Below, one piece after another: positions 1-8,200 of a stretch of 60,429 bases of DNA; position 1 is the stretch's first letter; every line of letters begins with the position of its first letter. Source of the stretch: Acidobacteriota bacterium (GTDB lineage: Bacteria; Acidobacteriota; JAAYUB01); assembly GCA_018001935.1 (NCBI GenBank), contig JAGNHB010000035.1, positions 1 to 60,429 on the forward strand. The letters run 5' to 3'. The notes beneath the pieces are model-generated. The model made no database searches, was not told the origin of the DNA, and saw only the letters and a program-made list of their open reading frames with translations. The position numbers and the translations under genes were made by a program.

Positions 1-207
1 GCTAGTCAAGAGGGAACTTGATATTGCAAGAATGATTTGTGAGGTGACCCCGGGCGTTCCGCGAGCTGATAGCCCGATCAGGGCGGGGTTAGATCATGCC
101 AACTTTTTCCCTTGCGAAAGTGCTGGGCGGGGCCGCCCCGTGCCGCCTTTCCCCGGGGAGTGGCCCCCCGTCGCCCGGGTGCCGGGGCGTCGCCGCGGGT
201 CGGGGCG

Positions 208-1149
208 TCAGCCGCACCGGGAGAAGGCCAGGAGGTTCCGGACGGTTTCGAAGCCCAGGCGCTCGTACCAGCGGCGGGCGGGGCCGTTGGCGGTCGTCAC
301 GGTGAGGGCCGCGTGCCTCCGGCCGTGGTGGGCCTCCACCGACGCCAGGGCCCGGCCCAGGAGGGCCCTCCCGATCCCGCCCCCCTGGTTCGGCGGCTCC
401 ACGAAGACCTGGGGGATGAAGCAGGACCGGTCCGAGATCTCGGTCACCACCACGGCGCCAGCGAGCTTCCCGCGGACGTGGGCCGTCCAGGAGCAGGCGG
501 CGTCCCAGGGGCCGCACCCGTTGCGGAGGAGGACCTGGTCCAGCAGTGTCCGGCAGCCGGACTCCGTCCGGTAGAGGCAGGAGGTCGCCTGGTCCGGGTG
601 GTCCCGGTAGCTCCGCACCATGACGGCCGCCAGGGGGTCGAGGCTTCCGGGGTCCACCGGGCGGAGGTCCACCCCTTCCGGCACCGGGGAGGCCGGGATC
701 TCCCAGGGGCGCGGGTGGCGAAGGAACTCCCGGGGCGTCAGGACGAAGCCGCGGGTGGCCAGGGCCTCCTCCTGCCCCTTCCACGCCGAGGGCGGGAAGA
801 GGAACTGGCCTTCCACCAGCGGGGGGAAGGGGATGAACGCGGGGTCCGAGAACAGGTGCCCCAGCAGCCGCTGGGCCCAGGAGGACTCCCGGAGGTCGGG
901 AACGACATACCCCACGAGCAGGACCCTCCCCCCGTGGGAGAGGTGGAGAAGGTAGCCGGCACAGCGGCCGTCCCGGCAGAGGCACCCCCCCCGGGCCCGG
1001 CCCGTGGTGAGGAGCCAGGTCAGGGCTTCCCGGAAGGGGCCGAAATCCCACTCCAGGACCCGGTCCCACTCGTCGGCCTCCACCGTGAGGAGGTCGTGCA
1101 GGGCGTTCGGCCGGACGTCGGACAGGGGCAGGATCCGGGGCTCACTCAT
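208..1149 (-). CDS. GNAT-family N-acetyltransferase
   Basis: Predicted acetyl-CoA-dependent acetyltransferase of 313 residues; the substrate cannot be told from sequence. The C-terminal half carries the GNAT core: a strand ending in QVFVEPPNQGGGIGRALLG, where QGGGIG is the acetyl-CoA pyrophosphate loop, then the typical NGPARRWYERLGFE segment. The N-terminal half (about residues 1-150) also looks like a degenerate GNAT fold, so this may be a double-GNAT protein. The start at 1149 overlaps the end of the upstream HAD gene by 8 bases, so it is the last gene of a PilZ-HAD-GNAT operon. The 207 bases downstream to the window edge hold no gene I can support. Confidence 0.85.
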   Translation of the reverse strand: MSEPRILPLSDVRPNALHDLLTVEADEWDRVLEWDFGPFREALTWLLTTGRARGGCLCRDGRCAGYLLHLSHGGRVLLVGYVVPDLRESSWAQRLLGHLFSDPAFIPFPPLVEGQFLFPPSAWKGQEEALATRGFVLTPREFLRHPRPWEIPASPVPEGVDLRPVDPGSLDPLAAVMVRSYRDHPDQATSCLYRTESGCRTLLDQVLLRNGCGPWDAACSWTAHVRGKLAGAVVVTEISDRSCFIPQVFVEPPNQGGGIGRALLGRALASVEAHHGRRHAALTVTTANGPARRWYERLGFETVRNLLAFSRCG

Positions 1150-1813
1150 AGAGGCGGAGGACCTCGGGCAGGGCGTGGAGGTCCTGGATCCGGTGGTCGG
1201 CGTCGAAGTCCGTGGTGCTCTCCTTGTCGGCGTACTCGCCCGTCAGGGTCCGTACCGTCAGGAAACCGGCCTTGCGGGCCCCGATGAAATCGAGGAAGGG
1301 GTTGTCGGCGACGAAGACCGTCTCCTTCGGGTGAAGGCCCATCACCCGGGCCATGAGCTGGTAGAGGAAGGGGTGCGGCTTCGCCTTCGAATCCTCGTAC
1401 TTGCCGGCGTAGAGGAGGCTCTTGAAGTACCGGTCGATCCGGAGGGCGGTGATCTTCCGCTCCTGGACGTCGGGCTCCCCGTCCACCAGGAGCCCCAGGA
1501 TGTACGAGCGCGCCAGGGCGTCCAGGAGCGGGCGGTACCCGGAGAAGAGCGCCAGGACCGGCTTGTGCTTGCGGAACACGGACACCAGCTCGATGGCCAC
1601 CGCGGAGTCGAGCTTGAAGCGCTTGACCGTGTTGGAGAAGACTTCCTTGACCTTCCGGCGGGAATGGAGGGCCTTCATGTACTCCAGGGCCTGGCGGGGA
1701 TCGACCCCGTACTTGGCGCCCAGATACTTCGCCGTGACCAGGAACCCGCTTTCGAGGTACTCGTCGTAGGGGTACAGGGTGTCATCCAGGTCAAATACGA
1801 TCCCTCTGATCAT
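1142..1813 (-). CDS. HAD-superfamily hydrolase
   Basis: Predicted phosphatase-like HAD hydrolase of 223 residues, cytoplasmic. Motif I is near the N-terminus (VFDLDDTLYPYDEYLE, nucleophile Asp8 and general acid Asp10). A lysine in KAKPHPFLYQL fits motif III, and VFVADNPFLDFIGARKAG fits motif IV. Residues 15-90 would form a helical cap of the subfamily I type, seen in phosphoglycolate phosphatase-like and nucleotidase-like enzymes. Its ATG overlaps the stop of the upstream PilZ gene (4 bases) and its end overlaps the GNAT gene, implying translational coupling. The substrate is unknown. Confidence 0.88.
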   Translation of the reverse strand: MIRGIVFDLDDTLYPYDEYLESGFLVTAKYLGAKYGVDPRQALEYMKALHSRRKVKEVFSNTVKRFKLDSAVAIELVSVFRKHKPVLALFSGYRPLLDALARSYILGLLVDGEPDVQERKITALRIDRYFKSLLYAGKYEDSKAKPHPFLYQLMARVMGLHPKETVFVADNPFLDFIGARKAGFLTVRTLTGEYADKESTTDFDADHRIQDLHALPEVLRLYE

Positions 1814-2199
1814 TCTTCTGGAAACATCTCCTTCAGGTAGGTGAGAATGGCTTCCTGGAACCAGGGGTCCAGGCCCAGGAACTTCACGCCGACGCTGTAG
1901 ACCTCCTCGCCGTCGGCCTTCTCGCAGTGGACGACCTCCCCCAGGATCTTCAGGGGCAGATTCGCGAAACGCGCCTTCTCCGGCCCCTTGAGAAACCGCG
2001 CCCAGTTCTTCAGCTCGATCTGCAGCTTCAGGACCGTGCCCTCGGGGATGTTGCGGGGGCTCTCGAACTGGATGCCCCCGGGGGAGATGTTCCGGGTCGT
2101 GGCCCGGTCCTCCGCGAAAAGGTCCTTGGGGATGGACATCTCGCGGAACAGGACCATTTCGCGCGTGGGAACCCGTACGTATTGTCTTCTCTCGTTCAA
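1810..2199 (-). CDS. PilZ-domain protein
   Basis: Single-domain PilZ protein of 129 residues, a family that usually binds cyclic di-GMP. The N-terminal RRQYVRVP supplies the Arg-rich RxxxR motif and NISPGGIQFES the (D/N)xSxxG motif, so ligand binding is plausible. The start is a TTG at 2199 with an AGGAG ribosome-binding site seven bases upstream; no in-frame ATG fits the domain start better. It is the first gene of a PilZ-HAD-GNAT operon. No output domain is fused, so it would act through protein contacts. Confidence 0.85.
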   Translation of the reverse strand: MNERRQYVRVPTREMVLFREMSIPKDLFAEDRATTRNISPGGIQFESPRNIPEGTVLKLQIELKNWARFLKGPEKARFANLPLKILGEVVHCEKADGEEVYSVGVKFLGLDPWFQEAILTYLKEMFPEE

Positions 2200-2357
2200 C
2201 GTGTTCTCCTGTCCGGACGGGGTTGGCGGGGTGGGGTCGGCGTCTTTCCGACAGGCCCCGCGGTTCTGAGATTCAGTACGTGCATTCTATCCCATCCCGG
2301 GGGGCAAAGCAACGGAATCATTCACGGCCCGTGAGGCCGGTCACAGCCCGGCAGGCC

Positions 2358-2440
2358 CAAAAGTGCCATCGCGCCCTCCGGGCGATGGATCAAACAAAGG
2401 CTTTACAGCTGCTTTCCCGTTCGAATCCCGTGGATTTGCG
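2358..2440 (+). repeat. Dispersed ~90-bp hairpin repeat, copy R1
   Basis: First of five copies of one intergenic element (others near 9402, 10556, 12871 and 21913), all in the same orientation. Shared blocks are AAAAGTGCCATCG, CCTCCGGGCGATGG, then CAAACAAAGGC, TTACAG and TTTCCCGTTCG. The first two blocks form a hairpin. This copy has a two-base insertion in the left arm. It lies between the PilZ operon and the promoter at 2454. The 311-base gap 2200-2510 holds only this repeat and that promoter. Confidence 0.8.
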
Positions 2441-2453
2441 AGACCTTCACATC

Positions 2454-2482
2454 TTGACAAGGCGGGGCCCGGCCCCTATAAT
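2454..2482 (+). promoter_or_regulatory. Consensus sigma70-type promoter
   Basis: TTGACA at 2454-2459 and TATAAT at 2477-2482 are both exact matches to consensus, separated by the optimal 17 bases. The start codon of the small lysine-rich protein lies 28 bases downstream of the -10 box with a GAGG site in between. A perfect promoter is unlikely by chance in such GC-rich DNA. Confidence 0.85.
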
Positions 2483-2510
2483 CGCATCAAACTCGCTGTG
2501 GAGGAATGCC

Positions 2511-2612
2511 ATGGGCGAAAAATCACCCAAGAAAGAGACCAAGAAACCCGCTTCGAAGTCCCTGAAGGACAAGCGGAAGGAGAAGCAGGAAAAGAAGAAG
2601 ACGAAGAGCTGA
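2511..2612 (+). CDS. Small lysine-rich protein
   Basis: A 33-residue, highly basic peptide (MGEKSPKKETKKPASK followed by a Lys/Glu-rich tail) starting at an ATG with GAGG about seven bases upstream. It sits directly behind a perfect sigma70 promoter, which is the main reason to call it a gene. Similar tiny Lys-rich proteins occur in many bacteria without known function; nucleic-acid or ribosome binding would be a guess. It converges on rnc. Confidence 0.65.
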   Translation: MGEKSPKKETKKPASKSLKDKRKEKQEKKKTKS

Positions 2613-2674
2613 GCTTCGATCCCGCCGCGGGGCTGGACCCCGCATCCCTTCCGTGACGTTCTCGGGACCCGCAC

Positions 2675-2706
2675 CCCCCGCCGACTCCCGTCGAGGGCGG
2701 CGGGGG
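2675..2706. terminator. GC-rich hairpin between convergent genes
   Basis: A perfect 9-bp stem (CCCCCGCCG at 2675-2683 pairing with CGGCGGGGG at 2698-2706) lies immediately after the rnc stop and after the small lysine-rich gene, which converge here. There is no T-tract on either side, so it may only stabilise 3' ends or assist factor-dependent termination. Confidence 0.5.
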
Positions 2707-2708
2707 CG

Positions 2709-3437
2709 TCAATCAGACCGGGAAGGGGCTTCTTTGGCCTCGATCGCCTGTTTGGCCGCCTTCTGCTGGGCTTCCTTCTTCGAACGGCCCGTTCCCGTCC
2801 CCGCCCGTCGCTCCCCGATCCAGACCTCGACCCGGAAACACCGGTCGTGGGGCGGGCCGTCCTCGCCGACGAGCACGTACCGGGGCGCCGGCCGGTGGTC
2901 CTCCGCCAGGGAGATCTGGAGCCGGGACTTGTAGTCCTCCGACGGGCAGCCGCCCTTTTCGAGCGCCTGGAAGGCCTTTCGGAACAACCGGTGCACGAAC
3001 GCTCGGGCCGGCCGGATCCCCCCGTCCAGGTAGACGGCGGCGATCACGGCTTCCAGGGTGTCGCTGAGGATGTTCTTCTTCAGCGCCCCGCCGGTCTTGA
3101 CCTCGCCCCGCCCCAGCAGCACGAAGTGGCCCAGGTGCAGGGTCTGCGCCAGTTCCCCGAGGTGTTCCCCGCTGACCAGGTAGGAGCGCATCCGGGAGTA
3201 CTCCCCTTCGGTCCGCCCCGGGAACCGCTCGAAGAGCCGGGTGCTGACGACGAAGCCGAGGACCGAGTCCCCGATGAACTCCAGCGCTTCGTTGTGCTCG
3301 AGCCCGAGGTGGAGGTTCTCGTTGGCGAAGGAGCGATGGGTGAGGGCCCGGCACAGGAGGGCCGGCTCGAGGAAGCGGTGGCCGAGGATCGCGTACAGCT
3401 CGGCGATTCGGGCGCGGTATTCGACAAGGTCCCACAT
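2709..3437 (-). CDS. rnc: Ribonuclease III
   Basis: Double-strand-specific endoribonuclease (242 residues) that processes rRNA precursors and structured RNAs. The family signature NEALEFIGDSVL is at residues 49-60, with metal ligands Glu53 and Asp57; SDTLEA supplies Asp126 and Glu129. A C-terminal dsRNA-binding domain spans about residues 166-236, ending in SKKEAQQKAAKQAIE. Length and domain order are normal. The ATG at 3437 fits the family N-terminus but has no clear Shine-Dalgarno site. It starts only eight bases after the T-tract of the upstream gene's terminator, so translation may be leaderless or depend on read-through RNA. Confidence 0.95.
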   Translation of the reverse strand: MWDLVEYRARIAELYAILGHRFLEPALLCRALTHRSFANENLHLGLEHNEALEFIGDSVLGFVVSTRLFERFPGRTEGEYSRMRSYLVSGEHLGELAQTLHLGHFVLLGRGEVKTGGALKKNILSDTLEAVIAAVYLDGGIRPARAFVHRLFRKAFQALEKGGCPSEDYKSRLQISLAEDHRPAPRYVLVGEDGPPHDRCFRVEVWIGERRAGTGTGRSKKEAQQKAAKQAIEAKEAPSRSD

Positions 3438-3445
3438 GGTCTGGT

Positions 3446-3485
3446 AAAAAAACGGGCCCCGGCGGCAATGCCGTGACCCGTTTGC
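3446..3485 (-). terminator. Intrinsic terminator or rnc leader hairpin
   Basis: Read on the minus strand, AACGGG and CCCGTT close a stem enclosing a nested GGC/GCC hairpin, followed by a run of seven T (3446-3452). It lies 26 bases past the stop of the TPR gene. It is also the immediate leader of rnc, so it could be a terminator, an attenuator or an RNase III self-cleavage site. Confidence 0.7.
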
Positions 3486-3510
3486 GTGCGTGTTCCGACG
3501 AAAGGGGCGG

Positions 3511-4413
3511 TCAGCTGATCCCGAGTTCCTTCTTGGCGTCCTCGAGCAGCTTTTCCATCGTGATGTCGCCCAGCTTGTCGGCGTTTTTCAGGGCCCCGAT
3601 GATGTTCTCCATCTTCCCCTTGGCGGACTCGGCCATCTGGCCGCCCATCACCACGGCCTTGGCGAACACCTTCAGGCTCTCCTCGTACTGCTCGTGAAGG
3701 GCCATGGCGCTGCCCAGGATCATGTAGGAATAGTCGTCCTTGGGGTTGAGCTTGATGGCGTCGTTCATGTCGGCGATGCACTTCTCCAGCATGGCCATCC
3801 GCTCGGCTTTCTGCTTCTCGCGGTCGAACTTGAGGGCCAGCTTGTAGTGGTCGTCGCCCAGGCCGGCGAAGATCTGCCACTTCATCTGGCCGATGAAGGC
3901 GTCCCAGCGCTCCTGGGGAAACTCGGCGGGTTTCGTCAGGCCGGGGATCAGGGACATGGCCTTGTTGTAAAGCTCCTCGGACTTGGCGAACTCGCCCTTC
4001 TCGAAGTAGCGGCCGGCCAGCGTCACGGCGAACATGGGGGCCTGGTGGTCGCCCGCGGGCAGCTTCTCGATGGCCTTGAGGGAGTGGTGCTCGAACTTCT
4101 CGAAGTTGTCCAGCTTCTGGTAGGCGAAGACGCCCACCACGTGAACGTTGGTCACCTCGGGGGTGTCGGGGTACTTCACCAGGTAGTCCTCCACCAGCAG
4201 GACGAGGTCCTGGGCGCTGCCCTGGTTCTGCTGGAGCTGCAGGTAGCCTTCCTGGATCTTCCGCAGGGTTTCGACCTTCGGGTCACCCTGGGGCTGGGCG
4301 GCGACGGCGGCCTGCTTGCCGTCCTTCTTCTCATCCTTCTTCTTGTCGGCCGCCACGACGGGCAGGGACAGCGCGAGGCACAGGACGAAACCGATCACGA
4401 TCAATCTCTTCAT
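3511..4413 (-). CDS. Secreted TPR-like protein
   Basis: A 300-residue exported helical-repeat protein. I chose the ATG at 4413 rather than an in-frame ATG 21 bases upstream because GGAGG lies five bases before it and a clean signal peptide follows (MKRLIVIGFVLCLALSLP, cleavage after VVAA). After a Lys-rich linker come antiparallel helical pairs typical of TPR proteins, with recurring patterns such as GRYFEKGEFAKSEELYNKAM and ILGSAMALHEQYEESLKVFA. This suggests a protein-binding scaffold in the periplasm or envelope. The next gene downstream is rnc, separated by a terminator-like hairpin. No enzymatic motif is visible. Confidence 0.8.
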   Translation of the reverse strand: MKRLIVIGFVLCLALSLPVVAADKKKDEKKDGKQAAVAAQPQGDPKVETLRKIQEGYLQLQQNQGSAQDLVLLVEDYLVKYPDTPEVTNVHVVGVFAYQKLDNFEKFEHHSLKAIEKLPAGDHQAPMFAVTLAGRYFEKGEFAKSEELYNKAMSLIPGLTKPAEFPQERWDAFIGQMKWQIFAGLGDDHYKLALKFDREKQKAERMAMLEKCIADMNDAIKLNPKDDYSYMILGSAMALHEQYEESLKVFAKAVVMGGQMAESAKGKMENIIGALKNADKLGDITMEKLLEDAKKELGIS

Positions 4414-4589
4414 GGTTCCTCCAGAATGTTTCATTTGGGGCTGGGGAAAGCGTACTCGAGCGGGCCGTTGTGGTCAGCGGAACCGGGGGAGCCGGAATCA
4501 CCACGCCCAAAAACAAGGAGCAAATTATAGACGAAGGGTTTCGCCGTTACAAGCGAAAAGACGAAAAAGTCATGGAAGCCCGGCGAGGC

Positions 4590-5258
4590 TCAGTGTTCGA
4601 ACCACTCGTCCCGCGCTTTCTCTTCCTGGATGAAGTCGGTCATGACCCCGGCCAGGTCCACGTCCTCGTCCGTCATCATCTCGCGCACCATCTCCGACGA
4701 GCGCTGGACCATCTCGGCTCGCTCCGTGGTGGCGGTCACGTACTGCCGGGTCAGGGTGCTGAGGTAGTCCCGGAGCCCGCTGAGGAACACGAAGGTGCGC
4801 ATGAAGCTGTCCCAGCACCCGATCTGCTCCAGGTCCCGGGAGGGGGCGATGAGGCCGCGGAGGCAGCCGATCATGGCCTCCCGGATCATCTTGTAGTCGC
4901 GGTTGGCGTTGTAGACCATGAGGCAGTGCTTGCCCACCTGCCCCACCAGCGTCTTGAGCACCATGACCGCCACCTTCTTGTCCTCCACTTCGAACATCTT
5001 TTGGACCAGGGCCGGCGGGTACTCGGTGACGACGGTGTCGTCCTCCATGGCGAAGACGGTGGCGGTCCGCAGGGGGGGGTCGCCCTTGAGCCCCAGGAGG
5101 GCCGTCTCCCCGAAGATCATCTTCGGGAGGACGATCCCGACGAGTTCCGTCCCCGCCCGGACGCCCAGCCGCCCCTTCTCCAGCACGGCGATGTTGCGGG
5201 CCGTCTCCCCGCTCTCCCACAGGATGGCATCCTTGGTCAAGATCACTTTTCTGTTCAT
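4590..5258 (-). CDS. Cyclic nucleotide-binding domain protein
   Basis: A 222-residue cytoplasmic protein with an N-terminal cyclic-nucleotide-binding (CRP/PKA-type) beta-barrel. The phosphate-binding cassette is recognisable: FGETALLGL at residues 49-57 and RTATV at 64-68. The C-terminal half (about 95-222) is helical, without a recognisable helix-turn-helix, so it is probably not a CRP-like transcription factor. The ATG at 5258 is preceded by AAGGAG and lies ten bases after the kinase stop, so the two genes are almost certainly co-transcribed. A longer open frame exists upstream but runs inside the kinase gene. Confidence 0.85.
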   Translation of the reverse strand: MNRKVILTKDAILWESGETARNIAVLEKGRLGVRAGTELVGIVLPKMIFGETALLGLKGDPPLRTATVFAMEDDTVVTEYPPALVQKMFEVEDKKVAVMVLKTLVGQVGKHCLMVYNANRDYKMIREAMIGCLRGLIAPSRDLEQIGCWDSFMRTFVFLSGLRDYLSTLTRQYVTATTERAEMVQRSSEMVREMMTDEDVDLAGVMTDFIQEEKARDEWFEH

Positions 5259-5268
5259 GCCGATCTCC

Positions 5269-8200
5269 TTATCGCTTTGGTTTCCCTTTCGTCTCGCTGG
5301 GCGGCCCCGTCGGGGGCACCACGGTGAGCATGGCCTGGTAGGTGGGCTGCTTGACCAGTTCGGAAGGGCTGAACACCGCGATCCGGCCGTCGGCGCTCCC
5401 GGAGACGGCCTGGTTGCCGTCTCTCGACGCGGCGCAGACAAAGGCGATCCCGATGTCCGTGTTCAGGTTGTAGCCCACCGTGTAGTGAATCCCCTCCTTA
5501 CGGCGCTCCATCCGGTAGGAGACGACCGTGTTCTTCCCGAACACCAAGAAGGTGTCCTTCCCCAGGATGGTGCAGCTGGAGGCGTACTCGTCCGCGGTCG
5601 CGAGGCGGCCCGCGTTGCCGGTCTCCACGTCGTAGAGCCAGAGGTCGCCCCGCTGGGTCCCCACGAGGCAAACCATGTTCAGATCAGGGTGGTAGGCCAT
5701 GGCGTAGACGTTAACGGCGTTGACCGGCTGTTCCCGCGTGATCTCCCAACCGCCGCCCCGCAGCCGCATCTCGAGCCAGCGCTGGGTCCACATGCCGACG
5801 AGGGCCAACCCTTTCGCGCTGTCGACCCAGATGGACGCCACCGGTCCGCGCTTCGGGCTGATGACCGACAGTTGCTTGAAGTCGGGGAGGCTCCAGCTCT
5901 TGACCTGCTGGTCCTGGGAGCAGGACCACAGGCGTTTGGCCTTGTCCTCCCAGAAGAGATAGTTCACGAGATAATCGTGGGCCTTGTTCTGGGAAAGCAG
6001 GTCGAGACGGTCGATGGACCACCGGGCGATGGTCTTGTCGTCGGCCGCGGAAATCAGCTCGTTCCCGGCGCAGACCAGGGAGGTCACCCCCTGGGTGTGG
6101 GCCACCTTGCTGTCGATGATCCCCCGGGGCATGTCGTAGCGGTGTATCCGGCCGTCGCTGGACCCCAGGAAGAAAAAGCGGCCGTCCGTGGAGAAGGTGC
6201 CCCCCCAGATTTCGGTGTTGGCGATCTTTTTGGTGTCCGTGAGGGGGAAGGACCGGTAGGAGAAGGACAGCACTTTCTTGGCGAAATCGTCCAGGACCAG
6301 GATGCCGTCCTCGCCCTGGAGGATGTGCGTGTAGCTGGCGCCCTGGGTCTCGTAGCGGGCGATGATCCCCTGGCCCTCGCGCCAGGCCAGCACTTCCCCT
6401 TTGCGGGCCACCAGGAGCGTCGGGTAATCGATGACGAAGTGCAGCGCATTGGTCTTGCCGGGCGACGAGAACTTCTGGACCGGACGGACGCCCTTCAGGT
6501 CATAAACGTAGATCGCGTCGAACCAGCCGCCGACGGCCAGTTTTTCGTGCATGTGGTCGATGGCGAGCGCGTGGACGCCCCCGTCCTCGATCCGGACGTT
6601 CAAGATTTCCTTGAAGTCGGCTGCTCGGTAGGCGCGGACGTTGGAGGCCTGGTCGGCCACGGCGAAGAAGCCGGGGACGGCCTTGGCGCTGATCAAGTCG
6701 CCGCTGATGCTGATCGGGGCGGAGGAAACGAACTTGTCGCCTTCCGCCCGCAGGAGCCGGAGGCTGTTCCTTTCAGCCAGGATGAGCTGATCGGCCCCCG
6801 GTTCGCAAAAGACCTTCTCGGTCGGCTTGATCCCGTCCAGGATCAGCATCTCCTTCCACTTCGCTTCCTTGTGGAACACGGGCCTGCCGATGAGGCGGCT
6901 CCCCTTGCGAACGGCGACGCCGGCGTTGCCGAGAATGGCGGCGACCTCCTCCCCTTCGCCCAGGGGTTGGTCCTTGGGGGGCTGGCGGCCCTCGATGTCC
7001 ACCAGGTGAAGCATGCCGGGTTCCTGGGTGATGACGGAGCTGGGGAAGGGACCCCGGCCCAGGATGGCGCTCGTGTTCTGGCTGACGTCGATCTCGCGGG
7101 CCAGGGCGAAGACCTCCTTCCGGGGTTGGAAGAAGGTGCCGGCGGCGGTGCCGGGCTCGCCCTTCTTGAGGATGGCCGCGGCCCGCATTTCGTAGGGCTG
7201 GGCGTCTCCGTGGCGTCCCTGGGCCTTGAGCAGGTCGGCGAGGTGAAGCAGAACGCCCGCCGTGGCGGCGCCCTCGGGGTTCAGGCCTTCCTGGACGGCC
7301 AGGGCCTTCCGCAGCGTCTGCTCCGCCTCCCCGTACTTTTTCTGCCGGGTCAGCAGGACCCCCAGGGTGTCCAGGCTGTCGGCGGTGTCGGGGTGGTCCG
7401 GGCCCAGGGCCTTCTCCCGGACGGCCAGCGCCTCGCGGATCAGGGGCTCCGCCTTGCCCAGCAGGCCCAGCTTTACGTAGACCAGGCCGATGGTGCTCAT
7501 CATCCGGGCCTGGGTCACGGGCTGCCCCGACAGTTCCCGGCGGATCTTCTCGGCGCCGCGGTCCAGGATCTCCCGGGCGGTGATGGTGTCGCCCCGGCCC
7601 TTGTCCGCCTCGGTGAGGGTGAACAGCTCCACCATGAAGTCGGAGATCTGCCGCGCGGTCTCGGCCTCCCGGTTGGCCCGCTCCGCCTCCAGGGCGATCC
7701 GCCGCGCCTGGATGGCCATGGCCACGGCCAGGACGGCCAGGCCGATCATCACCGGGATCACGATCTTGCGGCGGCGGCGGGAGCGCTCGGCGGCCTTTTT
7801 CGCCTTCTCCTCGGCCTCCCGCTGCGCCCGGCGCTCGTCGAGGGCCCGGAGCCGGCGGGCCAGTTCCCCGGCGCTCGAGAGGCGATTCTCCAGCACCCCC
7901 TCCACCGCGGCGGCGATGTCCTCCCGCAGGAGGGGGTCCTCCACCTGGCGTTCCCAGCCCGGGGCCAGGGTGCGCTGCATGTCCCCCACCGCCAGTTGGT
8001 AGAGGATCACGCCCAGGGAGTAGATGTCGGCCTGGGTGGTGGGGAGCTTCCCCTCCAGCAGCTCGGGGGCCATGTACTGCATGGTGCCGCCGGAGGTGGC
8101 ACTCTTGGTGGCGGCCATCTCCGTGGCCCCCATCACGGTGATGCCGAACTCCGCGAGGCGGCTGGTGTCGGTGAGGAGGCCGATGCCGAAGTCCGTCAGC

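Noticed and set aside
4590..5441. Longer version of the cyclic-nucleotide-binding protein
   Set aside because: The extra 61 residues are encoded antiphase inside the kinase gene and are Arg/Pro/Ser-rich. The ATG at 5258 has a strong ribosome-binding site.
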